This document shows positions 1-7,187 of a DNA stretch of 21,536 bases, piece by piece. The stretch is from a virus. Below the pieces are notes generated by a model. That model ran no database searches. It was given only the letters and a program-made list of their open reading frames with translations, and was not told the DNA's origin. The stretch covers positions 1-21,536 of the IMG/VR virus record IMGVR_UViG_3300029265_000554; one strand, written 5' to 3'. Made by a program: the position numbers and the translations under genes. Within the stretch, counting starts at the first letter, position 1, and each line of letters starts with the position of its first letter.

Positions 1-193
1 AACCTGAAGAACCTGAAGTTCCTGCTAAACCTGAAGAACCTGATGAACCTGAAGAACCTGAAGAGCCTGCTAAACTTGCTAAACCTGATGAGCCTGTAGT
101 ACCTGAAGAACCTGATGAACCTGATGAACCTGAAGAGCCTGAAGAGCCTGAAGAGCCTGCTGTTCCTGCTAAACCTGAAGTACCTGATGAACC
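1..193 (-). pseudogene. In-frame continuation of the collagen repeat after the ochre codon
   Basis: After TAA (194-196) the same frame continues without another stop to the window edge. It encodes [16 protein letters not shown] and more triplets, including another LASLAG interruption. The phase and 144-bp spacing are kept exactly. No start codon or ribosome-binding site is visible for a separate gene. It is either the rest of the fibre gene, cut off by a nonsense change, or a readthrough extension; an assembly error in the repeat is also possible. Confidence 0.65.
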
Positions 194-788
194 TTATGAG
201 CCTGATGAGCCTGCTAAACTTGCTAAACCTGATGAGCCCGTAGTACCTGAAGAACCTGAGGAACCTGATGAGCCTGATGAACCCGAAGAACCTGAAGAAC
301 CTGAAGTTCCTGCTAAGCCTGATGAGCCTGAAGAGCCTGAAGAGCCTGATGAGCCTGCTAAACTTGCTAAACCTGATGAGCCCGTAGTACCTGAAGAACC
401 TGAAGAACCTGAAGAACCTGAAGAACCTGATGAACCTGAAGAGCCTGCTGTTCCTGCTAAACCTGAAGAGCCTGATGAGCCTGATGAGCCTGATGAGCCT
501 GCTAAATTTGCCAAACCTGATGAGCCTGTAGTACCTGAAGAGCCTGAAGAACCTGATGAACCTGAGGAACCTGAAGAACCTGAAGAACCTGAAGTTCCGG
601 CTAAACCTGAAGAACCTGAAGAGCCTGAAGAGCCTGAAGAGCCTGCTAAACTTGCTAAACCCGATGAGCCTGTAGTGCCCGAAGAACCTGATGAGCCTGA
701 AGAACCTGAAGAACCTGAAGAACCTGAAGAACCTGAAGTTCCTGCTAAACCTGATGAACCTGAAGTACCTGAAGAGCCTGAAGAGCCT
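1..788 (-). repeat. 144-bp higher-order tandem repeat (48-aa unit) in the fibre gene
   Basis: The plus-strand anchor GCTAAACTTGCTAAACC (one copy has ATTTG and CCAAACC variants) starts at 69, 213, 357, 501 and 645, spaced exactly 144 bp each time. Each unit encodes 16 triplets: LAG, TSG or TAG, six [12 protein letters not shown] or LAN, LAG, four SSG. Between anchors the copies differ mainly at synonymous Gly and Ser third bases (GGT/GGC/GGG, TCA/TCT). The phase is unbroken across the ochre codon. Confidence 0.92.
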
Positions 789-2932
789 GCTAAACCTGAT
801 GAGCCTGAAGAGCCTGAGGAACCTGAGGAACCTGAAGAGCCTGATGAGCCTGAAGTATTACTTTCTCCTGAGGAGCCTACTAAACCTGATGAACCTGAAA
901 TACCAGAAGAACCTGCTGTTCCTGATGATGCACTTAAGCCTGAAGAACCTGCTACGCCTGAAGAACCTGAAGTACCTGATGTAGAACCTGAAGATGCCAT
1001 ATCAGAAGCAAGTATAGTAATTACTAAGTCACCACCTACAGTACCCATGTTACCATCAACATTCATTTTAGTTTGGCTTACTGTTATTGTATCACCCGCT
1101 AAATACCCACCTACACCAACATCTGATATTGTTGCATTTTGAATTGAAGTACCTGGATTACCTACTTCAAAATTATTAACTATTATTGTTGCTCCTGTAC
1201 CTGAACCATTTGAAGTTGTTGTTAATGCTGTTGTTTGACCATTAGCAGTTGTTGTAATTACTGAAACTGGGAGATCTAATGCTCGGGATGCTTTAAATTG
1301 ACCATTCAGAGCAACACCACCTGAAGTTCCTGATGATCCTGTAGTTCCTGATGTACCCGATAATGTACTTTCACCATTTGTTCCTGCTACTCCTGTTGTA
1401 CCATTTGTACCTGAAGTACCACTTGTACCTGATTCTGAGTTTTCACCATTTGTTCCGGCTACTCCTGTTGTACCATTTGTACCTGAAGTACCACTTGTAC
1501 CTGATGCATTACTTTCTCCACTTGTTCCTACATCTCCTGTTGTACCTGATGTACCGGATAAACCTGAAGTACCTGATAAACCATCTGCGCCTGAAGTTCC
1601 TGTTGAACCCGATGTACCCGAAGTACCTGATAAACCTGATGTACCGGCTAAACCTGATTCTCCTGAAGTTCCTGTTGAACCCGATGTACCAGAGGTACCA
1701 GATTGACCTGATTGACCATTAGTACCGAATATACCTGTTGTACCATTTGTACCACCTGAACCACTTGTACCTGTTAATCCTGATTCTCCTGAAGTACCAT
1801 TGGCACCTGATGTACCATTAGCACCTGAAGTACCTGAGGTACCATCTATACCAGATGTACTACTAGCACCAGAGGTACCAGTTGAACCTGAAGTACCACT
1901 TGTACCTGATTCTCCTGAAGTACCATTTGTACCGTTCTCACCAGATATACCTGATGTTCCTATACCGCTTGTTCCTGATGTTCCGGCAGTTCCTGAGGTA
2001 CCATCTATACCAGATGTACCGTCTATACCAGATGTACCTACTGAACCTGAAATACCACTTGTACCTGATAAACCTGAAGTACCTGCTAAACCATCTGCGC
2101 CTGAAGTTCCTGTTGAACCTGATGTACCAGAGGTACCAGATTGACCTGATTGACCATTAGTACCAAATATACCTGTTGTACCATTATCACCTGAAGTACC
2201 TGATGTACCACTGGCACCTGAAGTACCTGATGTTCCTGTTAAACCTGAAGTACCAACTACACCTGAGGTACCTGATGTTCCGGTTAAACCTGAGGTACCT
2301 GATGTTCCGGATTCACCACTTGTACCACTTACCCCAGATGAACCCATTGTACCTGATGTACCACTTGTACCTGCTGTACCTCCAGCTCCTGGTAAAAATC
2401 TATATTGAAGAGCACCTGTTGATGGATCGTATGTAGCTACTGTAACTAAATCTGATCTTTCGGTTAATGTATTTATTGTAAGAGGATTTGTTCCTTTCAA
2501 ATCAAGGGATCCTGTTATTGTTGCTTTATTTGTAGTATAATTAAATGTGAAATCACCCGAACTACTAAATTTAACGTCAGGTGCCGAACCAGATGCAAAT
2601 TGCATTTCAGTATCTAAACCGGAAGCTGATGAGTCTGCAATATCTATTAATACTCCTCCCCCAGCTAAAGATGTTACGTCAACACCCGAACCTGTAAAAT
2701 AAAATGAATTGGCAAAGTTTACTTGGGAATCATTATAGTAAACTTGAACACCCCCCAATCCAGGAAGTGCACTTAAATCAACACTTTCAGAAACAGGTGG
2801 AGTACTACCTGTGAAATAAAAATGTATTATGCTACCAGCTAAGGAACTTGAATAAAAAAGTGATGAAAAATTTCCATCTACCTCATTAAAAGTTAATTCT
2901 GATCCTTTTGTTTGTCTTAATATAATACTCAT
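194..2932 (-). CDS. Collagen-like tail or neck fibre
   Basis: This frame has 912 codons. Residues 1-183 form a non-collagenous head: [19 protein letters not shown] is a motif common at the N-terminus of phage fibre proteins, and beta-rich sequence follows. Residues about 184-537 are Gly-X-Y triplets dominated by GTSG. About 538-645 is a beta-like spacer without triplets ([20 protein letters not shown], then [12 protein letters not shown]). From about 646 onward triplets are dominated by GSSG in a 48-residue super-repeat. A long trimeric fibre is predicted. Its place after gp13-14-15 suggests a whisker, head or tail fibre; the exact site is unknown. The start ATG overlaps the gp15-like stop as ATGA. 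The TAA at 194-196 differs by one base from the TCA expected in the repeat, and the same frame stays open to base 1, so this end may be a truncation rather than the native C-terminus. Confidence 0.88.
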   Translation of the reverse strand: MSIILRQTKGSELTFNEVDGNFSSLFYSSSLAGSIIHFYFTGSTPPVSESVDLSALPGLGGVQVYYNDSQVNFANSFYFTGSGVDVTSLAGGGVLIDIADSSASGLDTEMQFASGSAPDVKFSSSGDFTFNYTTNKATITGSLDLKGTNPLTINTLTERSDLVTVATYDPSTGALQYRFLPGAGGTAGTSGTSGTMGSSGVSGTSGESGTSGTSGLTGTSGTSGVVGTSGLTGTSGTSGASGTSGTSGDNGTTGIFGTNGQSGQSGTSGTSGSTGTSGADGLAGTSGLSGTSGISGSVGTSGIDGTSGIDGTSGTAGTSGTSGIGTSGISGENGTNGTSGESGTSGTSGSTGTSGASSTSGIDGTSGTSGANGTSGANGTSGESGLTGTSGSGGTNGTTGIFGTNGQSGQSGTSGTSGSTGTSGESGLAGTSGLSGTSGTSGSTGTSGADGLSGTSGLSGTSGTTGDVGTSGESNASGTSGTSGTNGTTGVAGTNGENSESGTSGTSGTNGTTGVAGTNGESTLSGTSGTTGSSGTSGGVALNGQFKASRALDLPVSVITTTANGQTTALTTTSNGSGTGATIIVNNFEVGNPGTSIQNATISDVGVGGYLAGDTITVSQTKMNVDGNMGTVGGDLVITILASDMASSGSTSGTSGSSGVAGSSGLSASSGTAGSSGISGSSGLVGSSGESNTSGSSGSSGSSGSSGSSGSSGLAGSSGSSGTSGSSGLAGTSGSSGSSGSSGSSGSSGSSGTTGSSGLASLAGSSGSSGSSGSSGLAGTSGSSGSSGSSGSSGSSGSSGTTGSSGLANLAGSSGSSGSSGSSGLAGTAGSSGSSGSSGSSGSSGSSGTTGSSGLASLAGSSGSSGSSGSSGLAGTSGSSGSSGSSGSSGSSGSSGTTGSSGLASLAGSSGS
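1374..1517 (-). repeat. 72-bp direct tandem duplication in the GTSG domain
   Basis: Two 72-bp units (from 1374 and from 1446) encode nearly the same 24 residues, [12 protein letters not shown] followed by a short variable part and SGTSGTSGT. Most of the unit is identical apart from a T/G difference in CCTGCT versus CCGGCT. The variable end carries triplet-breaking residues (ENSESG, ESTLSG). Confidence 0.85.
1662..1746 (-). repeat. Dispersed 85-bp repeat, copy B, in the GTSG domain
   Basis: This copy matches 2100-2184 with only two differences that I can see, both synonymous (TCG/TCA Ser and TTC/TTT Phe on the coding strand). It encodes [17 protein letters not shown] and then a TSG-rich tail. 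The two copies are 438 bp apart, a multiple of three. Confidence 0.85.
2100..2184 (-). repeat. Dispersed 85-bp repeat, copy A, in the GTSG domain
   Basis: This is the partner of 1662-1746. Near-identity over 85 bp, against much looser similarity elsewhere in the domain, indicates a recent duplication or gene conversion within the fibre gene. Confidence 0.85.
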
Positions 2933-3876
2933 TTCTCATTAAAGCTTGTAGGGTTATTATTATTATTAATCTCTATTCCTGGTGGAGTCGTATCATTATC
3001 CAAATCATCTAAGTTGGTTAATGTTTCCATATTAAATATAATTTGTGATCTAGTATTTAATTTCTTAAGTGATGTTAATTCTTTTTGAATTGTGTCTGGT
3101 ACTATGTATCCATACAATTTTAGGCTAAATGTTGATTTAACTGATCTTTCTCCACCACTAATTAACTCCACAGGTGTGGCGAAGTTATTAATTGTTGCTT
3201 TAAACTGATAACGTTCTGGATTACCCCAATAACTATCTGATGCGTAGTTAATGGCTTCTATGATTTTATTCAATTGTTCGATGTAATACGTTGATACAAT
3301 AAAATCATACGTAATATTTACATAATCAGGCATCACAACAGCATAATTTTGTTTTACTGGTATTCTATTATTTAATATACTGAAATTATCATAAGTGTTC
3401 TGTGGGGAATATGATTTTTGAAACATTTGAACATTATTAGGATTATTAGCATCTAACTTATTAGCTAAACTTCTAACCTTTTCAATATTATTTCGTTTAA
3501 ATGTAATGAGGGGCATCATTATTTTGCCTTTTAAATCTCTATAATACCCATCTTTTTGTATCTGCTTCCACCTTTCAGGTGAACCATAAATAAATGGTAC
3601 TTTTTGAACTACACCATTTTGTTGGATTGTAGGTTTAATTACATTATCCATATAATACATGATAGCCTCATCAATTTCCTTAAATCCTAAAGAGAATGGT
3701 TTTGTTGTGTCGCCTCTAAATGATGTTTGTTCACCCCTATTAAAGGTTGATTCAGGGTTAGGATTACCGGTTTCTGAAAAACCTACAGCCCCATCTGGTG
3801 GTGTGTAAGGTTTTATCTGAGAATTCATTATTTCTCTTTGTGTTTTTGGTATTGGTATTTTTCCTTTTTCTGCCAT
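2929..3876 (-). CDS. gp15: Tail sheath terminator/completion protein (gp15-like)
   Basis: This 315-residue protein parallels T4 gp15, the hexamer that caps the tail tube and sheath and docks to the neck. Shared landmarks by eye are [14 protein letters not shown] (T4: VPITYASKEHF), [11 protein letters not shown] (T4: LPRINL), [20 protein letters not shown] (T4: IYELSIFTRYEDDMFQ) and [14 protein letters not shown] (T4: WSLTFEVNGWMYPP). The first 60 residues are polar and Pro/Gly-rich, an extension relative to T4, and the last 30 are Asn/Asp/Pro-rich and probably disordered. The ATG overlaps the gp14-like stop by one base. Its own stop overlaps the fibre start as ATGA, so neck and fibre genes are translationally coupled. 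Confidence 0.8.
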   Translation of the reverse strand: MAEKGKIPIPKTQREIMNSQIKPYTPPDGAVGFSETGNPNPESTFNRGEQTSFRGDTTKPFSLGFKEIDEAIMYYMDNVIKPTIQQNGVVQKVPFIYGSPERWKQIQKDGYYRDLKGKIMMPLITFKRNNIEKVRSLANKLDANNPNNVQMFQKSYSPQNTYDNFSILNNRIPVKQNYAVVMPDYVNITYDFIVSTYYIEQLNKIIEAINYASDSYWGNPERYQFKATINNFATPVELISGGERSVKSTFSLKLYGYIVPDTIQKELTSLKKLNTRSQIIFNMETLTNLDDLDNDTTPPGIEINNNNNPTSFNEK

Positions 3877-4439
3877 TATATAAATCTTTCTCGTGTTATA
3901 CCTACCCTATCAGCTGGGACATAATGGGCTTCACAAATGATTGAAATATTACTCCCAAAATCTTCTAAATCTGGATTCCAATTTCCAGGTTGATTTGGAT
4001 AATCAGGGTTTTTACCCATAAAGTATTGATTTGCTTGGATTGAATCTACTTCATAATAACCATCATTGTATAATATAATATCTCCAACTTCTGGGACTAA
4101 ATCCGCCCCATAGTTATGATCTGTAGGTGCATAATTTTTATTAAATTCTTCGGTTGCCGATAAGAGATCGTCTCTAAGGAATTTAAATGTAGCGCCCCAA
4201 CTAAAATCAGTACCTAAATCTGTTTCAGGATATTCTTGATTTTTTCTCTCAATTAAGCAGTCTAAAAGAACAGGACCCATATAATATTTCTCCTCAGCAG
4301 ACTCACCATATAAGTTGACTTTTGTTTCTTCTATTTTATACTTATAAAAAGCACATTGTTGAGTAATAACATTACCCATCAATTCTCGATTAACGTGTCT
4401 AAATAAACTTATATCTCTCTGTCCACCAAATAATGCCAT
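3876..4439 (-). CDS. gp14: Neck protein (gp14-like)
   Basis: This 187-residue protein resembles part of T4 gp14. It starts with a helical segment (RHVNRELMGNVITQQCAFYKYKI). YYMGPVLLDCLIERK and DLGTDFSWGATFKFLRDDL follow, and then the most telling stretch, VPEVGDIILYNDGYYEVDSI (about 114-133), followed by QYFMGKNPDYP. This parallels EGDLIYFPMDNSLFEINWV and FYQLGQN in T4 gp14. It lacks the long polar C-terminal tail of the T4 protein and so is about 70 residues shorter. The protein would bind gp13 at the portal end of the head. GGATAAG precedes the ATG as a plausible ribosome-binding site. Its TAA stop shares one base with the ATG of the gp15-like gene. Confidence 0.77.
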   Translation of the reverse strand: MALFGGQRDISLFRHVNRELMGNVITQQCAFYKYKIEETKVNLYGESAEEKYYMGPVLLDCLIERKNQEYPETDLGTDFSWGATFKFLRDDLLSATEEFNKNYAPTDHNYGADLVPEVGDIILYNDGYYEVDSIQANQYFMGKNPDYPNQPGNWNPDLEDFGSNISIICEAHYVPADRVGITRERFI

Positions 4440-4442
4440 ATC

Positions 4443-5606
4443 TTATCCTATATAAATTGCTCTTGGGACTTTATTTAATTCTTGCTCAACAAAATTACTT
4501 TCAGCGTTTCTTCGTTCCAATAATTTTTCTCTTGATGTTTCGCCTAAATAAGCTCTTAGCCTATCAATTAATCTTTCTTTTTCATTTGTAGCAGCTGTAA
4601 TTAAATCTCCTTGATTTAGAGAAACTGTATCTCCAGGAATTGGTACTGTTTGATATTTACCACGAACATAGCCTAACATTTCCTTACACAATGCTAATGC
4701 GTATTCAAATATCCAACTTCGACCTACTGAGTTTATTTTATTATAATTTGGATTTGAATATGGGACATCGTAGATGTTAGATATAGTACTACTACCTCCT
4801 ACTACAAATGAAGCGTCTGATCTCTCAGAATTTAAAATATATTCAAAGTATAGTTTATGTACTGAACCATCGGGTATTGGGAATATTCTTAAGTTATTGT
4901 TATGCATCTCAAATGAAAAGTTAGATCTTCTAATCGTATCATTAAGTTCAATCTGTTGGATTACTTGTAGATCATAATTTAAAGGCATTAGTACAAAATT
5001 GACTCCAGGTGAATACGCACCCCACCCAAAATTTTCCATCATACCTCCTTGATCCTGCATCCCAGCTCCGGCGTTAGGATCAAAAAATCTTGTAATTGCT
5101 GGTGGAGCTTCGTAAAACACTCTCATTATTTCAATATCGTGATTCTTATAATGTGGGATTGTTGATTTCGCCCAATCTTCTAAATTATAATCTTGAATAC
5201 TTGCTGTTAAATTAACAGAACCCGTATGCCAATCTACATTACCACCTGTACCAGCTTCGACACCATATTGTTCAGACATTTTAATAATTCTCCCTAAAGA
5301 TGGAACTACAACTGTATTTTCAATATCCATGTTGGCAGCATCTGCACCCTCTAGAGTTAAATAGTTATCTCTTGTTTGATATGCATACAATTCATTTGCA
5401 TAAATAGTTACTGCTTCTTCTAAGGCAGCATAGAAATTTAAATTTTGCAATTCAACATCTACAATAGGATAACCTAATCTACGGGATGCAAACACTGCAA
5501 ATTTATCTGCGTCTACTTGAAATTCCAAATCATTATCATAAAACCCAAAAGGTGTATCACCTGGGGCGAATGAGCTAGATCCGGGCCATATTGCTATATT
5601 TGCCAT
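4443..5606 (-). CDS. gp13: Neck protein (gp13-like head completion/connector)
   Basis: This 387-residue protein is called mainly from its position directly before gp14-like and gp15-like genes and its neck-protein look. The N-terminal helical part has FASRRLGYPIVDVELQNLNFY, then AALEEAVTIYANELYAYQ (about residues 40-77), resembling connector/adaptor proteins that bind the portal. A central beta-rich part includes MPLNYDLQVIQQIELNDTIRRS and LRIFPIPDG. A C-terminal helical part has WIFEYALALCKEMLGYVRGKY and ERLIDRLRAYLGETSREKLLERR. In T4, gp13 and gp14 close the filled head and give the tail docking site. It is longer than T4 gp13. The start is ATG. The next gene starts 3 bp after its stop, implying translational coupling. 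Confidence 0.75.
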   Translation of the reverse strand: MANIAIWPGSSSFAPGDTPFGFYDNDLEFQVDADKFAVFASRRLGYPIVDVELQNLNFYAALEEAVTIYANELYAYQTRDNYLTLEGADAANMDIENTVVVPSLGRIIKMSEQYGVEAGTGGNVDWHTGSVNLTASIQDYNLEDWAKSTIPHYKNHDIEIMRVFYEAPPAITRFFDPNAGAGMQDQGGMMENFGWGAYSPGVNFVLMPLNYDLQVIQQIELNDTIRRSNFSFEMHNNNLRIFPIPDGSVHKLYFEYILNSERSDASFVVGGSSTISNIYDVPYSNPNYNKINSVGRSWIFEYALALCKEMLGYVRGKYQTVPIPGDTVSLNQGDLITAATNEKERLIDRLRAYLGETSREKLLERRNAESNFVEQELNKVPRAIYIG

Positions 5607-5617
5607 TATTTTATTTT

Positions 5618-6079
5618 TTATCCGTTAACTACTACATACTCTACGTCCATACTTTGACTTAAAGCATAAACTGATATGAATTCTATACTTTGACCAAAAG
5701 TTCCATCAAATGCACTTCCTGTTACGTTGGCACTTGAAAATACAAGTGAAGATGTTGGTGTACATTCCATACTCCAATAATTTCTCCCACTACCGGCATC
5801 AGATGAAGTAAAACTAACTGCCAGTGATGATGTATTTTCTAAATTAGTAATTCTAACATATTTCATACTACTTGATGGGAAAGTTCCAGGACCAGGATTA
5901 ACACCGTTTACATTGATTAAATCAATAGATGTAGAAGGTGGAACTGTTAAGATTCTTCTATCTACATTGGTGATGTTACCTATGGTAAAGAAGGTTTCAT
6001 TAAGAGTTTTAATCCCCTTAACTACGTGTTCCTCTTTTATCTTTACCTGGAATGAGGTAGGTTGTATTGTGGATGCCAT
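5618..6079 (-). CDS. Small beta-rich virion-like protein, unknown
   Basis: This 153-residue protein is Ser/Thr/Val/Asn-rich with few charges after residue 30 and alternating hydrophobic segments, suggesting a beta-sandwich (for example SMKYVRITNLENTSSLAVSF and IEFISVYALSQSMDVEYVVV). There is no signal peptide or membrane segment. It sits between phoH and the neck genes and shares the ATATTTATAAC leader element, so it may head the neck operon. A minor head, neck or decoration protein is plausible from composition and place. I do not recognise a family. The start is ATG (CAAAATGG) without a Shine-Dalgarno. The gap to the gp13-like gene is 11 bp. Confidence 0.7.
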   Translation of the reverse strand: MASTIQPTSFQVKIKEEHVVKGIKTLNETFFTIGNITNVDRRILTVPPSTSIDLINVNGVNPGPGTFPSSSMKYVRITNLENTSSLAVSFTSSDAGSGRNYWSMECTPTSSLVFSSANVTGSAFDGTFGQSIEFISVYALSQSMDVEYVVVNG

Positions 6080-6090
6080 TTTGTTTTTGG

Positions 6091-6100
6091 TTATAAATAT
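6091..6100 (-). promoter_or_regulatory. Recurrent ATATTTATAA motif upstream of the 153-aa gene
   Basis: The minus strand reads ATATTTATAACCAAAAACA, 11 bp before the ATG. It is preceded by a CCCCCC tract (6102-6107). The extended match to the copies before the portal and the 113-aa gene supports a shared signal at the head of the neck-gene cluster. Confidence 0.42.
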
Positions 6101-6154
6101 TGGGGGGAATGTTTCAATTTAAAAAATATTAGAAGACCGCATAAATATATGAAA

Positions 6155-6892
6155 TTACTTCTTTTTCTTCTGACCTGAAGTTCCAGATAATCCTAAGTTT
6201 ACACCTCTTTCGAATGCTTCTTCATAAACTGAAATTAAATCATCCACAATTGGATCTCTATGGTTTTGCATTAAAGTAATAGCACACATTCTTTTAATCC
6301 TACGTGCGGCCGTATATAAAAACCTAAAACCTGAATCACGTTTTGACTTTAAATCAACTTGATAGTCATCACCACACACAACCATTTTGGATCTTAATCC
6401 AATTCGTGTAGCAATCATTTCCATTTGTTCGTGAGTTACATTTTGTGCCTCATCTACAATGATGCATGAATCTAAAAATGTTCTACCCCTCATAAACGCT
6501 AGAGGTACAATTTCTATTTTACCATCTTCAATAAGTTTTTCAATTTTTACTTTATCATATAATGCATACATATTTTGATAAATTGGTTGAATCCATGGAT
6601 CCATCTTTTCTCTTAAATCTCCGGGTAAAAATCCTATCTCTTCCTTAGATACAGTTGGTCTAGTGATTATTATTTTCTCATACTGTTTTCTAAATATGCC
6701 ATCTAATGCTATCTGACATGCTAGTAGTGTTTTACCAGAACCTGCCTTGCCTGCTAGTATTGTTAAAGTGTTATTTAAAATTTGCTCCTTGGCTAACTTC
6801 TGCTCGTCATTGAGTTGTAATTTAAATTTAATTGGATTCTTTATTATTTTCTTCTTTTTAAAAATTTCATCTTCGTGATGATTTGACGACAT
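6155..6892 (-). CDS. phoH: PhoH-like P-loop ATPase
   Basis: This protein of about 245 residues is a PhoH-family NTPase, common in marine phages; its role in infection is not settled, with RNA metabolism and stress response both proposed. It has Walker A GKAGSGKT (48-55), Walker B CIIVDEAQN (143-151, Asp147-Glu148), the family signature FMRGRTF (133-139) and IIITRPTVSKEEIGFLPGD (74-92). The N-terminus is Lys-rich. The C-terminal tail is odd: GLSGTSGQKKKK, where GLSGTSG equals a repeat unit of the collagen-like fibre of this phage. I chose the ATG at 6892; an in-frame TTG two codons upstream is possible. It follows the capsid terminator and a leader of about 240 bp, so it likely has its own promoter. 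Confidence 0.93.
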   Translation of the reverse strand: MSSNHHEDEIFKKKKIIKNPIKFKLQLNDEQKLAKEQILNNTLTILAGKAGSGKTLLACQIALDGIFRKQYEKIIITRPTVSKEEIGFLPGDLREKMDPWIQPIYQNMYALYDKVKIEKLIEDGKIEIVPLAFMRGRTFLDSCIIVDEAQNVTHEQMEMIATRIGLRSKMVVCGDDYQVDLKSKRDSGFRFLYTAARRIKRMCAITLMQNHRDPIVDDLISVYEEAFERGVNLGLSGTSGQKKKK

Positions 6893-7130
6893 ACTCAATT
6901 GTTTTTAGTTAATAAATTAATAAATAAATGTAGAATCTGCATTGTGGGTAGTTTAACATGGAGATATGTTAGATGTTGGTTCATATTGAGCATTAACGTT
7001 AAAATATGGCAATAATTCACTAACTACTAACAACAACACATTGTACCTACCCATAACATAGCTACACTAAATCATTTGATTATACATATTGGATTTTATC
7101 CTGTTTATGATGGTAAAAAATAGCGTATGT
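6893..7130 (-). promoter_or_regulatory. Gene-free leader between capsid terminator and phoH
   Basis: No open frame longer than about a dozen codons was found here. The region holds a TAACAT/ATGTTA hairpin (6954-6971, 6-nt loop), a perfect palindrome TTAACGTTAA (6993-7002) and a longer-range pair TGGGTAG (6945-6951) with CTACCCA (7047-7053) that would enclose both. On the minus strand the phoH-proximal part is AT-rich (TTTATTAACTAAAAACA), resembling the A-rich leaders of other genes here. The capsid terminator upstream implies a promoter in this segment, but no exact ATATTTATAA or TATAAATA box is present. It could be a structured leader or small RNA; I cannot show either. Confidence 0.45.
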
Positions 7131-7154
7131 AAAAAAGGGGCGCAAATGCGCCCC
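7131..7154 (-). terminator. Rho-independent terminator after major capsid gene
   Basis: On the minus strand GGGGCGC-ATTT-GCGCCCC forms a 7-bp all-G/C stem with a 4-nt loop (extendable by one or two A-T pairs), followed by TTTTTT. It is the most GC-rich element in the window and sits 33 bp after the capsid stop. Confidence 0.93.
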
Positions 7155-7187
7155 TCCTTATTATTTAACCTTTATGGTTAGTAAATA

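Noticed and set aside
194-196. Alternative genetic code with TAA as sense
   Set aside because: Capsid, flavoprotein, terminase and other genes clearly end at TAA at their expected lengths, so TAA works as a stop in this genome.
1-788. CRISPR-like array from evenly spaced repeats
   Set aside because: The regularity is a 144-bp coding super-repeat in frame; the segments between anchors are themselves repeats, not unique spacers.
675-2436. Several plus-strand open frames rich in Glu-Pro, Leu-Lys or Val-Pro repeats
   Set aside because: They are antisense shadows of the collagen-like triplet repeat; repetitive Gly/Ser/Thr codons leave the opposite strand free of stops. No start context supports them, and all other genes are on the minus strand.
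6970-7060. Possible tRNA (GGTTCAT resembling a T-arm)
   Set aside because: No matching acceptor stem, D-arm or anticodon arm could be drawn on either strand.
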